NCBI GenBank assembly: GCA_937922005.1
Contig: CAKZWV010000059.1
Coordinates: forward strand, 1 to 62,902
Reading direction: 5' to 3'
DNA: 62,902 nt
From: an uncultured Clostridia bacterium
GTDB taxonomy: Bacteria > Bacillota > Clostridia > Saccharofermentanales > DTU023
Positions 53,446-62,888 of the stretch are shown piece after piece (positions within the stretch are counted from its first letter, which is position 1; every line of letters starts with the position of its first letter). The translations under genes were made by a program, and so were the position numbers. The notes under the pieces are model-generated. The model was not told the origin of the DNA, made no database searches, and worked only from the letters and a program-made list of their open reading frames with translations.

Positions 53446-54935
53446 TGCCTCGCCTCTTCCTCCTTCATGGGGCAGATTTCCATATTGGTGCGAAGACCAA
53501 GGATAAAGTCCAGGGGAACCAACAAGGGGACCCTGGCCTTTTGGCCTTCCAAAAGATGGTGGCCTATGCCTATGAACATAAGATTCCCTTGGTTACTTTG
53601 GCCGGGGATATCTTTGACGATATTCAAGTGGCACCGGCCCTGGAAGAAGGCTTTTTTGCGGCCATGGCGACGGCACCGCAGACCCAGTTCTTTATCGTGC
53701 CCGGTAACCATGACCCCTATAGTCCACATAGCGTCTGGGACCGCTACCAAGACCGCCTGCCCGCCCATGTGACGGTGGTCGGACCGGACTTCCGCTACAA
53801 AGACTATATTGAGTTGAATGTCCGCCTCTATGCGGCAGCATTTACCCAAAAGGCGGCCTCCCGCCCCCTTTTGGACCGGATTCGACCAACCATCCGCCAG
53901 TCCTATCTCAATCTCTTGGTCCTACATGGAGACCACGTCGTAAGTGCCAGCCAGCCCTCGGATTACAATCCCATCAATCAGACATGGCTGAATAACAGTG
54001 AAATGGACCTCTTGCTCCTGGGCCATGTCCATCAGGCAAGGGGCTTTTGTCAAAAGGGTCCTAGAAACTCTGTCTATGAGTCGGTCTTGCACCAGGCTCA
54101 GGTCCTGAGGGCCCGACAAGGGGGCTTACGGCCTGAGGAAAAGGCTGCCTTTCAGTCATTTGACTCCTGGGAAGCCCTGGCAGGCGCTTTAACAACTCCT
54201 AATCTAGGGGCCTGGGAGGGCCAAGATACCCCTTGGATCTATGCTGGTTTTCCTGTGAGCCGGGGTTTTGATGAACTAGGAGATCCGGGCTTTCGCCTCC
54301 TCTACCTCCAGAAACAGGCTGACCACTTTTTGGCCTATGCCTACCAGGTGGTCCTGCCAGGCCCCCGTTTTCTGAACGTATCGGTGGATGTGGAAGCTTG
54401 GTTAGATGCCCATGAGGAGGCCTATGGGGCTCAGATTGGCCTGATGGTGGAGTATTTGCAAGGAGAAATTGAAAAGAAGGCCCAAGTTGAAGATACGATT
54501 CGTCTGAATCTCCGGGGAAGGGTGGATCATCCCATTCCAGTGGGGATCCTGACTCCAATTTTGCAAAAGACCTACCCCAAATTATCCCTGATCGATCTGA
54601 CCCAGCCCAGGGTGAAGCGGGAGGTCTTGAGCAAGGAGCATTCGATCCGGGGAGAAGTCCTGCGCCTTACGGAAGCCTTCCGTAAAGACCCTACAGATCC
54701 AGCCTTAGCCCCCCTCTTAGATCAGCTCTTTCCCTCCTTACAGGGGGGCGGCCAGGGGAGCAGAGGGGCCCATCCTGAGCCTACGGGGCCAGGATCTCCC
54801 TTAGCCCTCCAGAAGCTGGAGTGGATGACTGAGGTCATTCTGACAGCCTCCCAGGGACCGATTGATTTAGAGGCCCTATACCGGCAGATGGAGGGAGCTG
54901 GAGAAACAAGCGACCCAGAGCAGGAAGAGACCTAA
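53445..54935 (+). CDS. SbcD/YhaO-like metallophosphoesterase (DNA exonuclease)
   Basis: This 496-residue calcineurin-like phosphoesterase has the metal-binding series GADFHIG near residue 10, AGDIFDD, GNHDP and a downstream LHGDH and GHVH. With the next gene it forms a nuclease-ATPase pair like YhaO/YhaN or SbcD/SbcC, used in DNA end processing. The start is GTG, overlapping the nfnB stop by one base; the first metal ligand is close to the N-terminus, so a later start is unlikely. The middle and C-terminal parts are divergent. Confidence 0.87.
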   Translation: MPRLFLLHGADFHIGAKTKDKVQGNQQGDPGLLAFQKMVAYAYEHKIPLVTLAGDIFDDIQVAPALEEGFFAAMATAPQTQFFIVPGNHDPYSPHSVWDRYQDRLPAHVTVVGPDFRYKDYIELNVRLYAAAFTQKAASRPLLDRIRPTIRQSYLNLLVLHGDHVVSASQPSDYNPINQTWLNNSEMDLLLLGHVHQARGFCQKGPRNSVYESVLHQAQVLRARQGGLRPEEKAAFQSFDSWEALAGALTTPNLGAWEGQDTPWIYAGFPVSRGFDELGDPGFRLLYLQKQADHFLAYAYQVVLPGPRFLNVSVDVEAWLDAHEEAYGAQIGLMVEYLQGEIEKKAQVEDTIRLNLRGRVDHPIPVGILTPILQKTYPKLSLIDLTQPRVKREVLSKEHSIRGEVLRLTEAFRKDPTDPALAPLLDQLFPSLQGGGQGSRGAHPEPTGPGSPLALQKLEWMTEVILTASQGPIDLEALYRQMEGAGETSDPEQEET

Positions 54936-54945
54936 AGGAGCATCT

Positions 54946-57444
54946 GTGCAGATCAAAGATATTTACATCCAAGCCTTCGCCGGTCTCAAGGACTTTCACT
55001 ATGTGCCGGAACCTGGCCTCCAGGTCCTTTTTGGGCATAATGAAAGTGGCAAGTCCACGATCATGGCCTTCGTGCGCCATGTTTTCTTTGGACTGGGGAA
55101 CCGTAGCCGAGATTTGCGAAAGAACTTTCGAGATCAATACCGGCCCTGGAACCTTGGAAAGGGAGAGGCCTTTGGCGGGAGTATCTGTTTCGAGTTGGGA
55201 GGGGAGACCTACCGGCTGACTCGGACTTTTGGCGAGCAAAAGCGCCAGGATGAAGTATCGCTTAGCAAGATGGATGGGACTCCGGTTTCTTTACCGGTGG
55301 ACCAAGAACCGGGTGAGTTTTTGTTGGGCTTGACCGAAGAGGAACTCTTGGCTAGTGCCTTAGTGGAAGAGCCTCTGACCCAGCCCCAAAAGCTCCTCCA
55401 GCATAAAGAGGGTAAGGTTCGGAATTTGGAAGCTCAGCGCCCTGGCGACCTAGGAACAGATGGCTGCTCAAGCGGGAGTGCTTCGTCAGGGGGGCAAGGC
55501 AGCCCTGCTAGGACAGACCTTCACCCCATGGCGGCGAAGCCAGAAGAGGGGATTGTTGTCTCCTACCAGGACCTGCGGGCCCAGTTGGACCAGGCCAAGC
55601 GGGCTCTGGTCCTCAAAGGAACGAAAAACCTAGGAAAGATTCCCCAGCTGGAAAAAAAATGTGCTGATCTAGCCTTGGCCTATGCTGAGAGTCTCCAGGC
55701 CGAGCAAAGACGGGTCGACCTCTATGAAAGCCTGGCCAGGGAACGGGCTAAAATTCAAGAGGCTAAGGCCAAAAAAGAGAGGATGGGAGAGCTTCGAGCC
55801 TACCAAGACCTGGCCAAGGAAAAAAAGCGTCTGGGAGCCTTGGCGCAAGAAGTCGCAGCCTGTCGGGCCCTGACCCAGGAGTATTTGTCGCAGAAGCAGA
55901 AGGTCAATCCCAGATCCCTGCCCGATGGAGATATGAGCTTCCGCAAGGCCTTTTTAGAGGAGAGGACCAAGATGGACCGTCTGAAGGCGGCCTATCGGGT
56001 AGAAGAGGATTCTTTTGCAAAAAGAAAGGCCCGCCACCAGGCCCTTCTCAAGGAGACCCAAGACCAGGAAGAGGCCCTCAGTAACCACCGGAAAGAGGTG
56101 GCGGCCAAGATCCAAGCCCTGGAGGAGAAACCGGTGGTCAGCAATCGAGCTCAGGCCGGCGTCAACTATGGCCTGATCTTTTTAGTCATGGGCGTTCTCC
56201 TCATTCTGGGCTTGCTGGTCCGCCTCCTGAGCCCCGCCCTGGGGGGCCTGTTGATTGTTTTGGCTGGTCTTTTTCCGCTGGGGGTCCTCCTTTACCTCTA
56301 CCGCTTCAAAGTGGAGGAAGACAAGGCCAATGTGGCCCAATGGAAGGCTCGGGAGGACTACCGCCAGGAAATCCTTCAGAGAAGCCAGGATATTGCCCGA
56401 ATTGATGCTGATTTGAGCCGCCTGGAGGGGAGTAAGGACCAATCTACCCGAGCCTTGGAGGCCATCTACGAGGACTTGAAAAAGGCTAAGGCTGACTTGG
56501 ATGCGGCCATTCCGGCCTACCAACGGGCAGCGACAGCCTATCTTGGTCGCCCCATAGAAGTTTCGGAGATTGAGGGGGCCTTGGAGGCGGAAAAGGCCTT
56601 GGCCATCCAGGTCGTCCAGGCGAAAAAGCGCTGCCATGATCGCTGGACAACCCTGCAAAATCTCCTCCAGGGTCTGGCCCCCAAGGACCTTCCCAAGGCT
56701 ATCGCTGACTTGGATAAGAAGATGGTGGCCTTTTCTTTCACCAATCCTGAGGAGCAGGCCCTCCTGGCCCTGGATGCCCAAGGCCTGAAAAAGGAAGAAA
56801 AATCCCTGGATGTGACAATTGAGTTGGCCCAGGCAGCCATCCAGAAGGCCAGCAATGACTTGGCCGTCTTGGCTGACCGGCATGTGGAACCGGCCCGGCT
56901 CCACCGGCAGCTGGAAGCTAAAAAGAAGGAATTGGCGACCTGGCAGAGGGTAGAAGAAGTGATTACCATGGCCCAAACGGTCACCGATTACTACGAAAGC
57001 CACTTTGAAGAGAACCTACGACCTAAAATAAGCGCCCTGGCTTCCCAATACCTGGCCCCCCTGAGTGGGTCCCGCTTCCGGGAATTGACCCTGAATCAAG
57101 ACCATGCTGTCCAAGTTCGGATGGACAAGCTTGGGGGCTATTACCACGACGCTTATTATTCGGCGGGAACCCAGGACCTTTTCCACCTCTGTCTCCGTCT
57201 GGCCGTCTGCCATCTCCTCTTTGCGGGGGCGGCTGAGACGGGCCCCCTGCCTATCTTTTTAGATGATAGCTTGAAACAACTGGATTACGAGCGCCTGACT
57301 CAGACGCTCCAACTCTTGCGCAAATATTCCCAAGAGGATGCTTGCCAAATTTTTTATTTTGCCAAGGACCGTGAGGTCCATCATTTGACCAAAGATCTCT
57401 CTATCCCACTTTTTTCCTTGGATACGAAAGAGAAAAAAGTATGA
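54946..57444 (+). CDS. YhaN-like AAA ATPase with coiled coils and two membrane segments
   Basis: This 832-residue SMC/Rad50-like ATPase has Walker A GHNESGKST near residues 27-35 and the C-terminal Walker B PLPIFLDDSLKQLD near residue 770. Long coiled coils flank a hydrophobic pair of helices (about 405-450). The two helices in the middle, seen in firmicute YhaN proteins, suggest the coiled-coil tip is inserted into the membrane. The start is GTG with AAGGAG upstream. It lies ten bases after the phosphoesterase gene. Confidence 0.85.
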   Translation: MQIKDIYIQAFAGLKDFHYVPEPGLQVLFGHNESGKSTIMAFVRHVFFGLGNRSRDLRKNFRDQYRPWNLGKGEAFGGSICFELGGETYRLTRTFGEQKRQDEVSLSKMDGTPVSLPVDQEPGEFLLGLTEEELLASALVEEPLTQPQKLLQHKEGKVRNLEAQRPGDLGTDGCSSGSASSGGQGSPARTDLHPMAAKPEEGIVVSYQDLRAQLDQAKRALVLKGTKNLGKIPQLEKKCADLALAYAESLQAEQRRVDLYESLARERAKIQEAKAKKERMGELRAYQDLAKEKKRLGALAQEVAACRALTQEYLSQKQKVNPRSLPDGDMSFRKAFLEERTKMDRLKAAYRVEEDSFAKRKARHQALLKETQDQEEALSNHRKEVAAKIQALEEKPVVSNRAQAGVNYGLIFLVMGVLLILGLLVRLLSPALGGLLIVLAGLFPLGVLLYLYRFKVEEDKANVAQWKAREDYRQEILQRSQDIARIDADLSRLEGSKDQSTRALEAIYEDLKKAKADLDAAIPAYQRAATAYLGRPIEVSEIEGALEAEKALAIQVVQAKKRCHDRWTTLQNLLQGLAPKDLPKAIADLDKKMVAFSFTNPEEQALLALDAQGLKKEEKSLDVTIELAQAAIQKASNDLAVLADRHVEPARLHRQLEAKKKELATWQRVEEVITMAQTVTDYYESHFEENLRPKISALASQYLAPLSGSRFRELTLNQDHAVQVRMDKLGGYYHDAYYSAGTQDLFHLCLRLAVCHLLFAGAAETGPLPIFLDDSLKQLDYERLTQTLQLLRKYSQEDACQIFYFAKDREVHHLTKDLSIPLFSLDTKEKKV

Positions 57445-57470
57445 TTCGAATGTAAAGGACGGTATTTTTT

Positions 57471-58844
57471 GTGAATCGACATTCATTTTCTCCATCTAAA
57501 GCCTTGCTGCGTTGTTTTTCTTATTTTCCCAAAAGAAAAGGCCTCCTTTTGGCCCTTTGCCTGATTTCTCTGACTTCAACCCTGCCCCTGGTGGCCTGTA
57601 AGAAGCAAAAACCTGATATTGACGAGGATACCATTCCTTTTACCGGGAGTGTCACCACGGGGACCCAGCCAGAAGGGGCAGCCACTTCCTTAGCCAATAA
57701 GGAACCCAGTGCCGGGGAAGAGGCCCCTGATACAGCGGTCTCCATTCCGGCCCTTTTCCAATATGCCCCGGAGGAGACTCCTGCTGCCAGCACCAGTCCG
57801 GAAGGCCTAGGTCTGCCGGCGGATGCGGGAGTATTTGCAGATTTATATCAAAATCTAGCTCCCCTCCAGCTACCAGCCCAGGATGAGAAGGGCCAGGCCC
57901 TCGAGGTTGTCGGCCTGGCGGGAGCCGATCTGGTGCTGATGGGGCAAGCGGCTGAGGAGCCCTTGACCTACAAGGCCCTTTACCTGTATCGAATTTCTCA
58001 GGGTTCCCTGCAGCTTTTGACGGAATCGACGGATGGCGGCACGATTGATCCCCTCTTTGCCAGCTCTTCCTACTTTGCTTACCGGCACAATGGACCTAGT
58101 TTTTCTACGGCCCAGGTCGTGAATTTGGCCGATGGGCAAATTGTCGAGAGCCCGGCAGAGATCCCTCCGGAGGCCCTCTGGGATGGGGCTGCCCTCTTAG
58201 GCAATACGGTCCTGTATTTTGCACCCGACCTAGATGATCCGACCCTGACTCAAATCAATGCCTGGGATATCGAGAAAAATGCTATCCAGCCCATTGGGAC
58301 CTTGACCGATAAACAGCTAGATGTCGAACCTATGGTGCTGATGTCTTATCTAGCAAGTCGCCCCGACCTCACTGCCACACAAGAAGCCATGGATGCCATC
58401 CAACAGGGAACAGGCACGGTTTCACGCTTCTTAGAGGGAATTATGGGGACGGAACATTTGAGCAATAAAAATAAAACCGATGACACGCACGGGGCTTATG
58501 AGCAAGCTGTCCGTCAGGCCTTGGCAACGGCTTTTCAGAATAACCAGCCTTACCGCTACCTACTTTTCCGCAATAGTGAGGGAGTTGAAAATTATGACCT
58601 TACCACCCCGGACGTTGCAGCTTTTGTAGCACGCACTCCTGAAATCTACCACCAGATCCGGGTCAACGACAGCCTCTCCCTCTTTGCCAATGCGAAAAAT
58701 TCCTCGGCCTTCTTCCTTGCGCAGGGCAAGGCCTATGCCTGGGACCTTTCTTCCTATACTGTTCACCAAATATTCCTCAGTCAAGATGGAGCCCTGCTCT
58801 TGGAGACCCAGGATGGGGCTGCTTTCCTAGCCCTGCATAAGTAA
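57471..58844 (+). CDS. Lipoprotein of unknown function
   Basis: This 457-residue protein has a basic start, a hydrophobic stretch and a lipobox LPLVAC (Cys at about residue 43), so it is probably anchored to the outer face of the membrane. A Ser/Thr/Pro-rich linker follows, then a domain of about 350 residues with repeated hydrophobic beta-strand-like segments (LYRISQGSLQLLTEST, YFAYRHNGPSF, VLYFAPDLDD), perhaps a propeller or beta-sandwich. I do not recognise the family. The start is GTG at 57471. Confidence 0.7.
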   Translation: MNRHSFSPSKALLRCFSYFPKRKGLLLALCLISLTSTLPLVACKKQKPDIDEDTIPFTGSVTTGTQPEGAATSLANKEPSAGEEAPDTAVSIPALFQYAPEETPAASTSPEGLGLPADAGVFADLYQNLAPLQLPAQDEKGQALEVVGLAGADLVLMGQAAEEPLTYKALYLYRISQGSLQLLTESTDGGTIDPLFASSSYFAYRHNGPSFSTAQVVNLADGQIVESPAEIPPEALWDGAALLGNTVLYFAPDLDDPTLTQINAWDIEKNAIQPIGTLTDKQLDVEPMVLMSYLASRPDLTATQEAMDAIQQGTGTVSRFLEGIMGTEHLSNKNKTDDTHGAYEQAVRQALATAFQNNQPYRYLLFRNSEGVENYDLTTPDVAAFVARTPEIYHQIRVNDSLSLFANAKNSSAFFLAQGKAYAWDLSSYTVHQIFLSQDGALLLETQDGAAFLALHK

Positions 58845-58847
58845 GCC

Positions 58848-58992
58848 AGGGCTTATTTAGCTGAGCAGGGCCTGTTTCGCTAAGGAAGGGCCTGTTTCGC
58901 TAAGGAAGGGCTTGTTACGGTAAGAGAGGGCCAGTTACAGTAAGACAGAGCCTGTTACGGTAAGAGAGGGCCTGTTACGGTAAGAGAGGGCT
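58848..58992. repeat. 20-bp tandem repeat, about seven units
   Basis: Units related to GGGCCTGTTACGGTAAGAGA run from just after the lipoprotein stop. Six are clear and an earlier one is degenerate. The unit length is not a multiple of three, so it is non-coding. There are no spacers, so it is not CRISPR. Confidence 0.88.
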
Positions 58993-59076
58993 GGCTGGAA
59001 ATACAATATTTTTTTCTGACTGACCCTTTCTATTTCTAAGAAATTCTCACTTTTTGAAAAAATGTGCAAAAAGCCC

Positions 59077-59105
59077 TTGCAAAGTTTTTTTATGTGGCGT
59101 AGAAT
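59077..59105 (+). promoter_or_regulatory. Promoter of tRNA-Lys
   Basis: TTGCAA (59077-59082) and TAGAAT (59100-59105) are spaced by 17 bases, about 50 bases upstream of the tRNA. Confidence 0.75.
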
Positions 59106-59157
59106 ACTCTTCGTTGAGCAAAGACAAGACCTAGTTAAGGACTTTGTCTGGCGCCAC

Positions 59158-59233
59158 GCACCTTTAGCTCAGTTGGCAGAGCAACTGACTCTTAATCAGT
59201 GGGTCCAGGGTTCAAGTCCCTGAAGGTGCACCA
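59158..59233 (+). tRNA. tRNA-Lys (anticodon CTT)
   Basis: The 76-base gene has CCA encoded and a perfect GCACCTT/AAGGTGC acceptor stem. The anticodon loop ACTCTTAA gives CTT, and the T-arm is CAGGGTTCAAGTCCCTG. Confidence 0.96.
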
Positions 59234-59239
59234 CATGAA

Positions 59240-59275
59240 AACCCCGTAGCCGTAAGGCTTACGGGGTTTTTTCTG
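59240..59275 (+). terminator. Terminator after tRNA-Lys
   Basis: ACCCCGTAGCC and GGCTTACGGGGT pair with one bulged T around GTAA, followed by TTTTTT. Confidence 0.92.
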
Positions 59276-59320
59276 TTTCGGGGTTTGGTCCCGGTGACCT
59301 AGAAAGGACACACTTTAGAT

Positions 59321-59665
59321 ATGACTGAGTATTATGATGACTGGCTAAAAGACTATGACCCAGACATACAAATCTTTTTACATAAAGGCACTAATTATAT
59401 GGATAAGGAAGATTGCGTCGAAGGAAAAGACGTTAGAACGACACTAATACCTGAAGCTGAGTGGAAATTGATACTCAACGATCTGAATGATGAGTTTGCC
59501 GAACAAGGCCTATTATTTACAGAAGGTGAGCAGGAAATATACTATGACGAGGAACTGCAACACGCCGCAAAAGTACTAGAAAAATATAAAGATCAACTAC
59601 CGACCTTCTATCGCGAAGTAAAAAGCGCGGCAGATTTGGAAACGGATGCGTATATTAATTTTTAG
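59321..59665 (+). CDS. Small acidic hypothetical protein
   Basis: This 114-residue, very acidic protein has no signal peptide or membrane segment and is not recognised. It is AT-richer than the genes to the left and lies directly behind tRNA-Lys. AGAAAGGA lies about 12 bases before the ATG. It could be an accessory-region gene; an immunity- or inhibitor-like role is only a guess from size and charge. Confidence 0.6.
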   Translation: MTEYYDDWLKDYDPDIQIFLHKGTNYMDKEDCVEGKDVRTTLIPEAEWKLILNDLNDEFAEQGLLFTEGEQEIYYDEELQHAAKVLEKYKDQLPTFYREVKSAADLETDAYINF

Positions 59666-59689
59666 CAACTAAGATCCTTAGCGCTATTC

Positions 59690-59717
59690 AACCACCTTTC
59701 GGGGTGGTTTTTTTATT
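59690..59717 (+). terminator. Terminator after the small acidic protein
   Basis: AACCACC and GGTGGTT form a stem closed by TTTCGGG, followed by a T-run. Confidence 0.88.
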
Positions 59718-59795
59718 TCAAAGCGCACCTCGCTTAGCTTCATTAGCAATATTGATAAAGTTAAATTGGTCTAATTCGCATTTGTTCGCATGTTA

Positions 59796-59824
59796 TTGAC
59801 GAAAATCGTCTGATGTTGTAAATT
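59796..59824 (+). promoter_or_regulatory. Promoter of the first right-end lipoprotein gene
   Basis: TTGACG (59796-59801) and TAAATT (59819-59824) are spaced by 17 bases. The spacer holds a GACGA/TCGTC inverted repeat overlapping the -35 box. Confidence 0.5.
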
Positions 59825-59879
59825 CATTGTAATAAATGGGTAATCGATTCGATACTTTAATATGTTAAGGAGGATCATA

Positions 59880-60899
59880 ATGAAAAAATTGATCGTCATC
59901 ACGATGACCCTGGCGCTTGGCTGTTCGATCATGGCCTGCGGTGGCTCAAAGGAGCAGCCGGTCCAAAAAGCGTCGGAGCCAGTGCAAGAGGACCAAAAAG
60001 AACAAACGAAAGAGACAAGCAAAACGGAAAAGACAAGCAAAACGGAAGAAAAGAAAAACAAGAAACAGACCAAAGAAGTGGATGAAAGCCTCATCGGTAG
60101 GTATCACTCAGTCCAAGCTACTGCCCTAGATCTTACGATGGCTGGGGATGACGTTTATAACATTGAGCTCGAGCTAAAAAAGGCTGGCAAAGCAACGATG
60201 ACTACGGAGGAAGATACGGCTAACTTAACTTGGACATCGGATGGCTCTACCATCACCCTTAAAGTTGAGGGCACTGAGATCGTTGGCGAAATAGGCAAAG
60301 ACATCCTTACCTTTAAAAGCTTTTTGAAAGAAACAATAGGCATGGATATGGATATGGTCTTTGCTAAAAAAGGAACGGAGGCGGACAATCCGGCGCTCTA
60401 TCTGCCTGAGGAGGAAAAGGCCATCTTGGGCAATTGGGTCGGAGCATCTGTTGTTGATGCTCTTGATGAAGATGCCTCGGAGGAAGTAGCCCCAGATACT
60501 TTGCAAGCGAACATAAAGGGTGACCATACCATAACTGCTTCCTATGAGGGAGAGGAAATCATCAATGCTAAGTGGAGCCTTCTGGGGGACACTATAGTTG
60601 TAGACGGTGATGTCAAAGATGATGCCAATTTCTATGCTGTAGTCAAGGATGGGGCCCTCGTGATCGCTTATAGCCGTGACTTAGGTGATATCTACTATAG
60701 CTTCACCATGGCAAATGCCGAGAAATCTGCTGATCATGCTGATGGCAAAGAAGACTCTACTGCCGCCTCAAAAAAAGAGAAGGATGAAAGCAAAGAGGAA
60801 AGTCTCTCCGACAGCGATGCAAAAAACGATGAATCCGATAGCGATGAGGAAGACGACGAATACGAAGACGATGAGGATTCTTCCGATTCGGATGATTAG
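59880..60899 (+). CDS. Lipoprotein with two related beta-rich domains
   Basis: This 339-residue lipoprotein has signal peptide and lipobox SIMAC at residues 15-19. A Lys/Glu/Thr-rich linker leads to two similar modules at about 70-165 and 170-275. Module one starts LIGRYHSVQ and ends MVFAKKG; module two starts AILGNWVGA. Both include a TW or KW strand and a GDT/GST turn. The last 65 residues are an extremely acidic Ser/Asp/Glu tail. AAGGAGG lies 7 bases before the ATG. Function unknown; related to the next gene. Confidence 0.72.
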   Translation: MKKLIVITMTLALGCSIMACGGSKEQPVQKASEPVQEDQKEQTKETSKTEKTSKTEEKKNKKQTKEVDESLIGRYHSVQATALDLTMAGDDVYNIELELKKAGKATMTTEEDTANLTWTSDGSTITLKVEGTEIVGEIGKDILTFKSFLKETIGMDMDMVFAKKGTEADNPALYLPEEEKAILGNWVGASVVDALDEDASEEVAPDTLQANIKGDHTITASYEGEEIINAKWSLLGDTIVVDGDVKDDANFYAVVKDGALVIAYSRDLGDIYYSFTMANAEKSADHADGKEDSTAASKKEKDESKEESLSDSDAKNDESDSDEEDDEYEDDEDSSDSDD

Positions 60900-61086
60900 A
60901 AAGTAAAGTCGCAACCATATGAGATGCCCCAAGACTCACTAGGAACTTCATGGCTGGTGGAATATTTGCAACGGGGGAGCCTAGGAGACATCTTCTACTA
61001 AATTGTCTTGAGACAACGATTGCACCAAATGGGCGTGCTTCGTACAGCCTAGTAAAAGGCGTAACCAATAGTAAGGAGAAATATAT

Positions 61087-62484
61087 ATGAAGAAAATGAT
61101 TTCATTGATTGTGGCCATGGCGCTTTGCTCTTCCATAACGGCCTGCACTGGCCCGGCAGATGATACTGGCAAGACATCAGCGTCTACCACCACCGTGCAG
61201 GAAGCGACAAGTTCTGCCGAAACAGAAGAGGAATCATCTGCAGAAACTACAACAGAGAAAGCCGCAAGCGAAGAAGATGCCATATTAGGCAAATACACCC
61301 CCATCAAAGTGAAATCCGGAGATGTAGTCGAGTCAGGAGAGAATTTTAAAGACTTTTTCTCACTTGAAATGAATCCCGAGGGAAAGTGTAAATTCAAGGG
61401 CGGCGCAGAGATCCTAGATTGTACTTGGTCTTATGAGGACAAAAAAATCATCATCGAGGGCAAAGATTTCCGCTTGCAAGGTGAAATTGGTGAGGACACC
61501 ATTTGCCTTAAGGATGTTGGAGGTGCCTCAGACATCACCTTTGCCAAGGAAGGATCCAAGGCTGCTACCGAAACTGAAACCTTGACAGACGAGAAACAAG
61601 TATCTGAGGAATCGACCTCTTCTGAGGCAAGTGACGAGAAAGCGTCTGAGGACAAAGAAGAAACCGGGAGTCAGGCCAGTGCTGGTGAACCCATCCCGAA
61701 GGGCGATGGTAAGCTGAGTAAAGAGGATGGCCTCCGCCTCCTCCGTTATTATGAATATTGCCACAGCGTAGGTCTTCCCTTACATTACGAGGATATGGTC
61801 GAATTTGCTGGCTGTGAGGGAGAAGATGGCGGCAACGATGGCGAAAATGTCATGACCAAATTTGGCGATCGTCTGGCACGTTGGTATGCAGGTGATCCTA
61901 GGGCATATGTATATTTCACCTTTAGGAGACCGGACGACAAGGATGATTGGACAGCCCGCCAGTGGGTTAGCCAAAACATGGACAGTGCGGACGTAGAGGC
62001 TGCTGACATCTCTGAGTATTTAGAGAAAAAACTAGAAAAACCAGAAACTTCAACGAAAGAGTTTGCCATGACGGTCAAAGGAGAAGGTGGGAGTGATGAG
62101 ATTAGCCTGAAGTTCAAAGTAGATATTCCTGAGGCTGGCTGGTTCTTAGATGATCAATCCGAGCATAGACAGATGATCGAACTGTACCATACTTATGCTA
62201 CGGAGGATCAAAGTGACTATGGCAGTATCATCATCAACGCTTACGGTAGTGAGGAAAAAGCTGCCAAAATGGCTGGTGAGATCGATGAAGCGGCAGATGT
62301 GGATGCGATCACTGTTTCTGGCGCTACTTTATCAGGCGTTCATGGCGAGTTTTGCGGCATGAAAACAACGTACTGGTATGGACAACTGGAGAACGGAGCC
62401 TGGATCGGCGTCACTTTCAGAAAGCTTGACATGGCGGATGCCAATCAGGTTATTGCTCTTGTCAATAGCATTACCTTTAAATAG
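61087..62484 (+). CDS. Lipoprotein with the same N-terminal module and a unique C-terminal domain
   Basis: This 465-residue lipoprotein has lipobox SITAC at residues 16-20. One module (about 60-155, ILGKYTPIK ... TWSYEDKKIIIEGK ... ITFAKEG) matches the module in the preceding gene in order and key residues. After a Ser/Glu-rich linker there is a separate C-terminal domain of about 260 residues, containing FTFRRPDDKDDWTARQWV and a segment rich in alternating hydrophobics. AAGGAG precedes the ATG. The two genes are probable paralogues that diverged after duplication of a shared module. Confidence 0.72.
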   Translation: MKKMISLIVAMALCSSITACTGPADDTGKTSASTTTVQEATSSAETEEESSAETTTEKAASEEDAILGKYTPIKVKSGDVVESGENFKDFFSLEMNPEGKCKFKGGAEILDCTWSYEDKKIIIEGKDFRLQGEIGEDTICLKDVGGASDITFAKEGSKAATETETLTDEKQVSEESTSSEASDEKASEDKEETGSQASAGEPIPKGDGKLSKEDGLRLLRYYEYCHSVGLPLHYEDMVEFAGCEGEDGGNDGENVMTKFGDRLARWYAGDPRAYVYFTFRRPDDKDDWTARQWVSQNMDSADVEAADISEYLEKKLEKPETSTKEFAMTVKGEGGSDEISLKFKVDIPEAGWFLDDQSEHRQMIELYHTYATEDQSDYGSIIINAYGSEEKAAKMAGEIDEAADVDAITVSGATLSGVHGEFCGMKTTYWYGQLENGAWIGVTFRKLDMADANQVIALVNSITFK

Positions 62485-62688
62485 TCTGTTGAATAGTCTA
62501 TATGAGTACCGGTGAATTGTCTGAGTAAATACCGGGCCCGCTAAGCTCGCTAAGAAGGCCCTACACGCTCGTTTTCAAGACCCTTCACTCTAATTACCCA
62601 TAGTCTTCACCCTAGTTACCACAGCTCTTCAAGCGATTAACCAAGGAGCTCTGGCGGCTCCTAGGGACGAACGGAAAGATTACCCTTG

Positions 62689-62719
62689 AGCTGCATCAGA
62701 TTTCTGGTGCAGCTTTTTT
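62689..62719 (+). terminator. Strong terminator
   Basis: AGCTGCATCAGA pairs with TCTGGTGCAGCT (one G-U pair) and is followed by TTTTTT. Which transcript it ends is uncertain; it could be part of a regulatory leader. Confidence 0.85.
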
Positions 62720-62860
62720 AATGTTTCTGATGAAGTGGACGATGTCAGTCCTGTTCTGTCGGATCCTCACGAGGCTTGGACGAGACCTTATGCGATCTAG
62801 GTCGGCTCCTTGCTGAAAATAGCGAATCATGATTTTGACTTCTTACAAGTCTTGCACAAT

Positions 62861-62888
62861 TTTACCGGTTTTTGCTTTGGCGTATAAT
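62861..62888 (+). promoter_or_regulatory. Possible promoter at the window end
   Basis: TTTACC (62861-62866) and a consensus TATAAT (62883-62888) are 16 bases apart. Confidence 0.45.

Noticed and set aside
58848..58992. CRISPR-like array
   Set aside because: The 20-base units are contiguous without spacers and there are no cas genes.
62640..62720. T-box leader at the right end
   Set aside because: There is a strong terminator but the GGGTGGNACCGCG-type sequence is missing.
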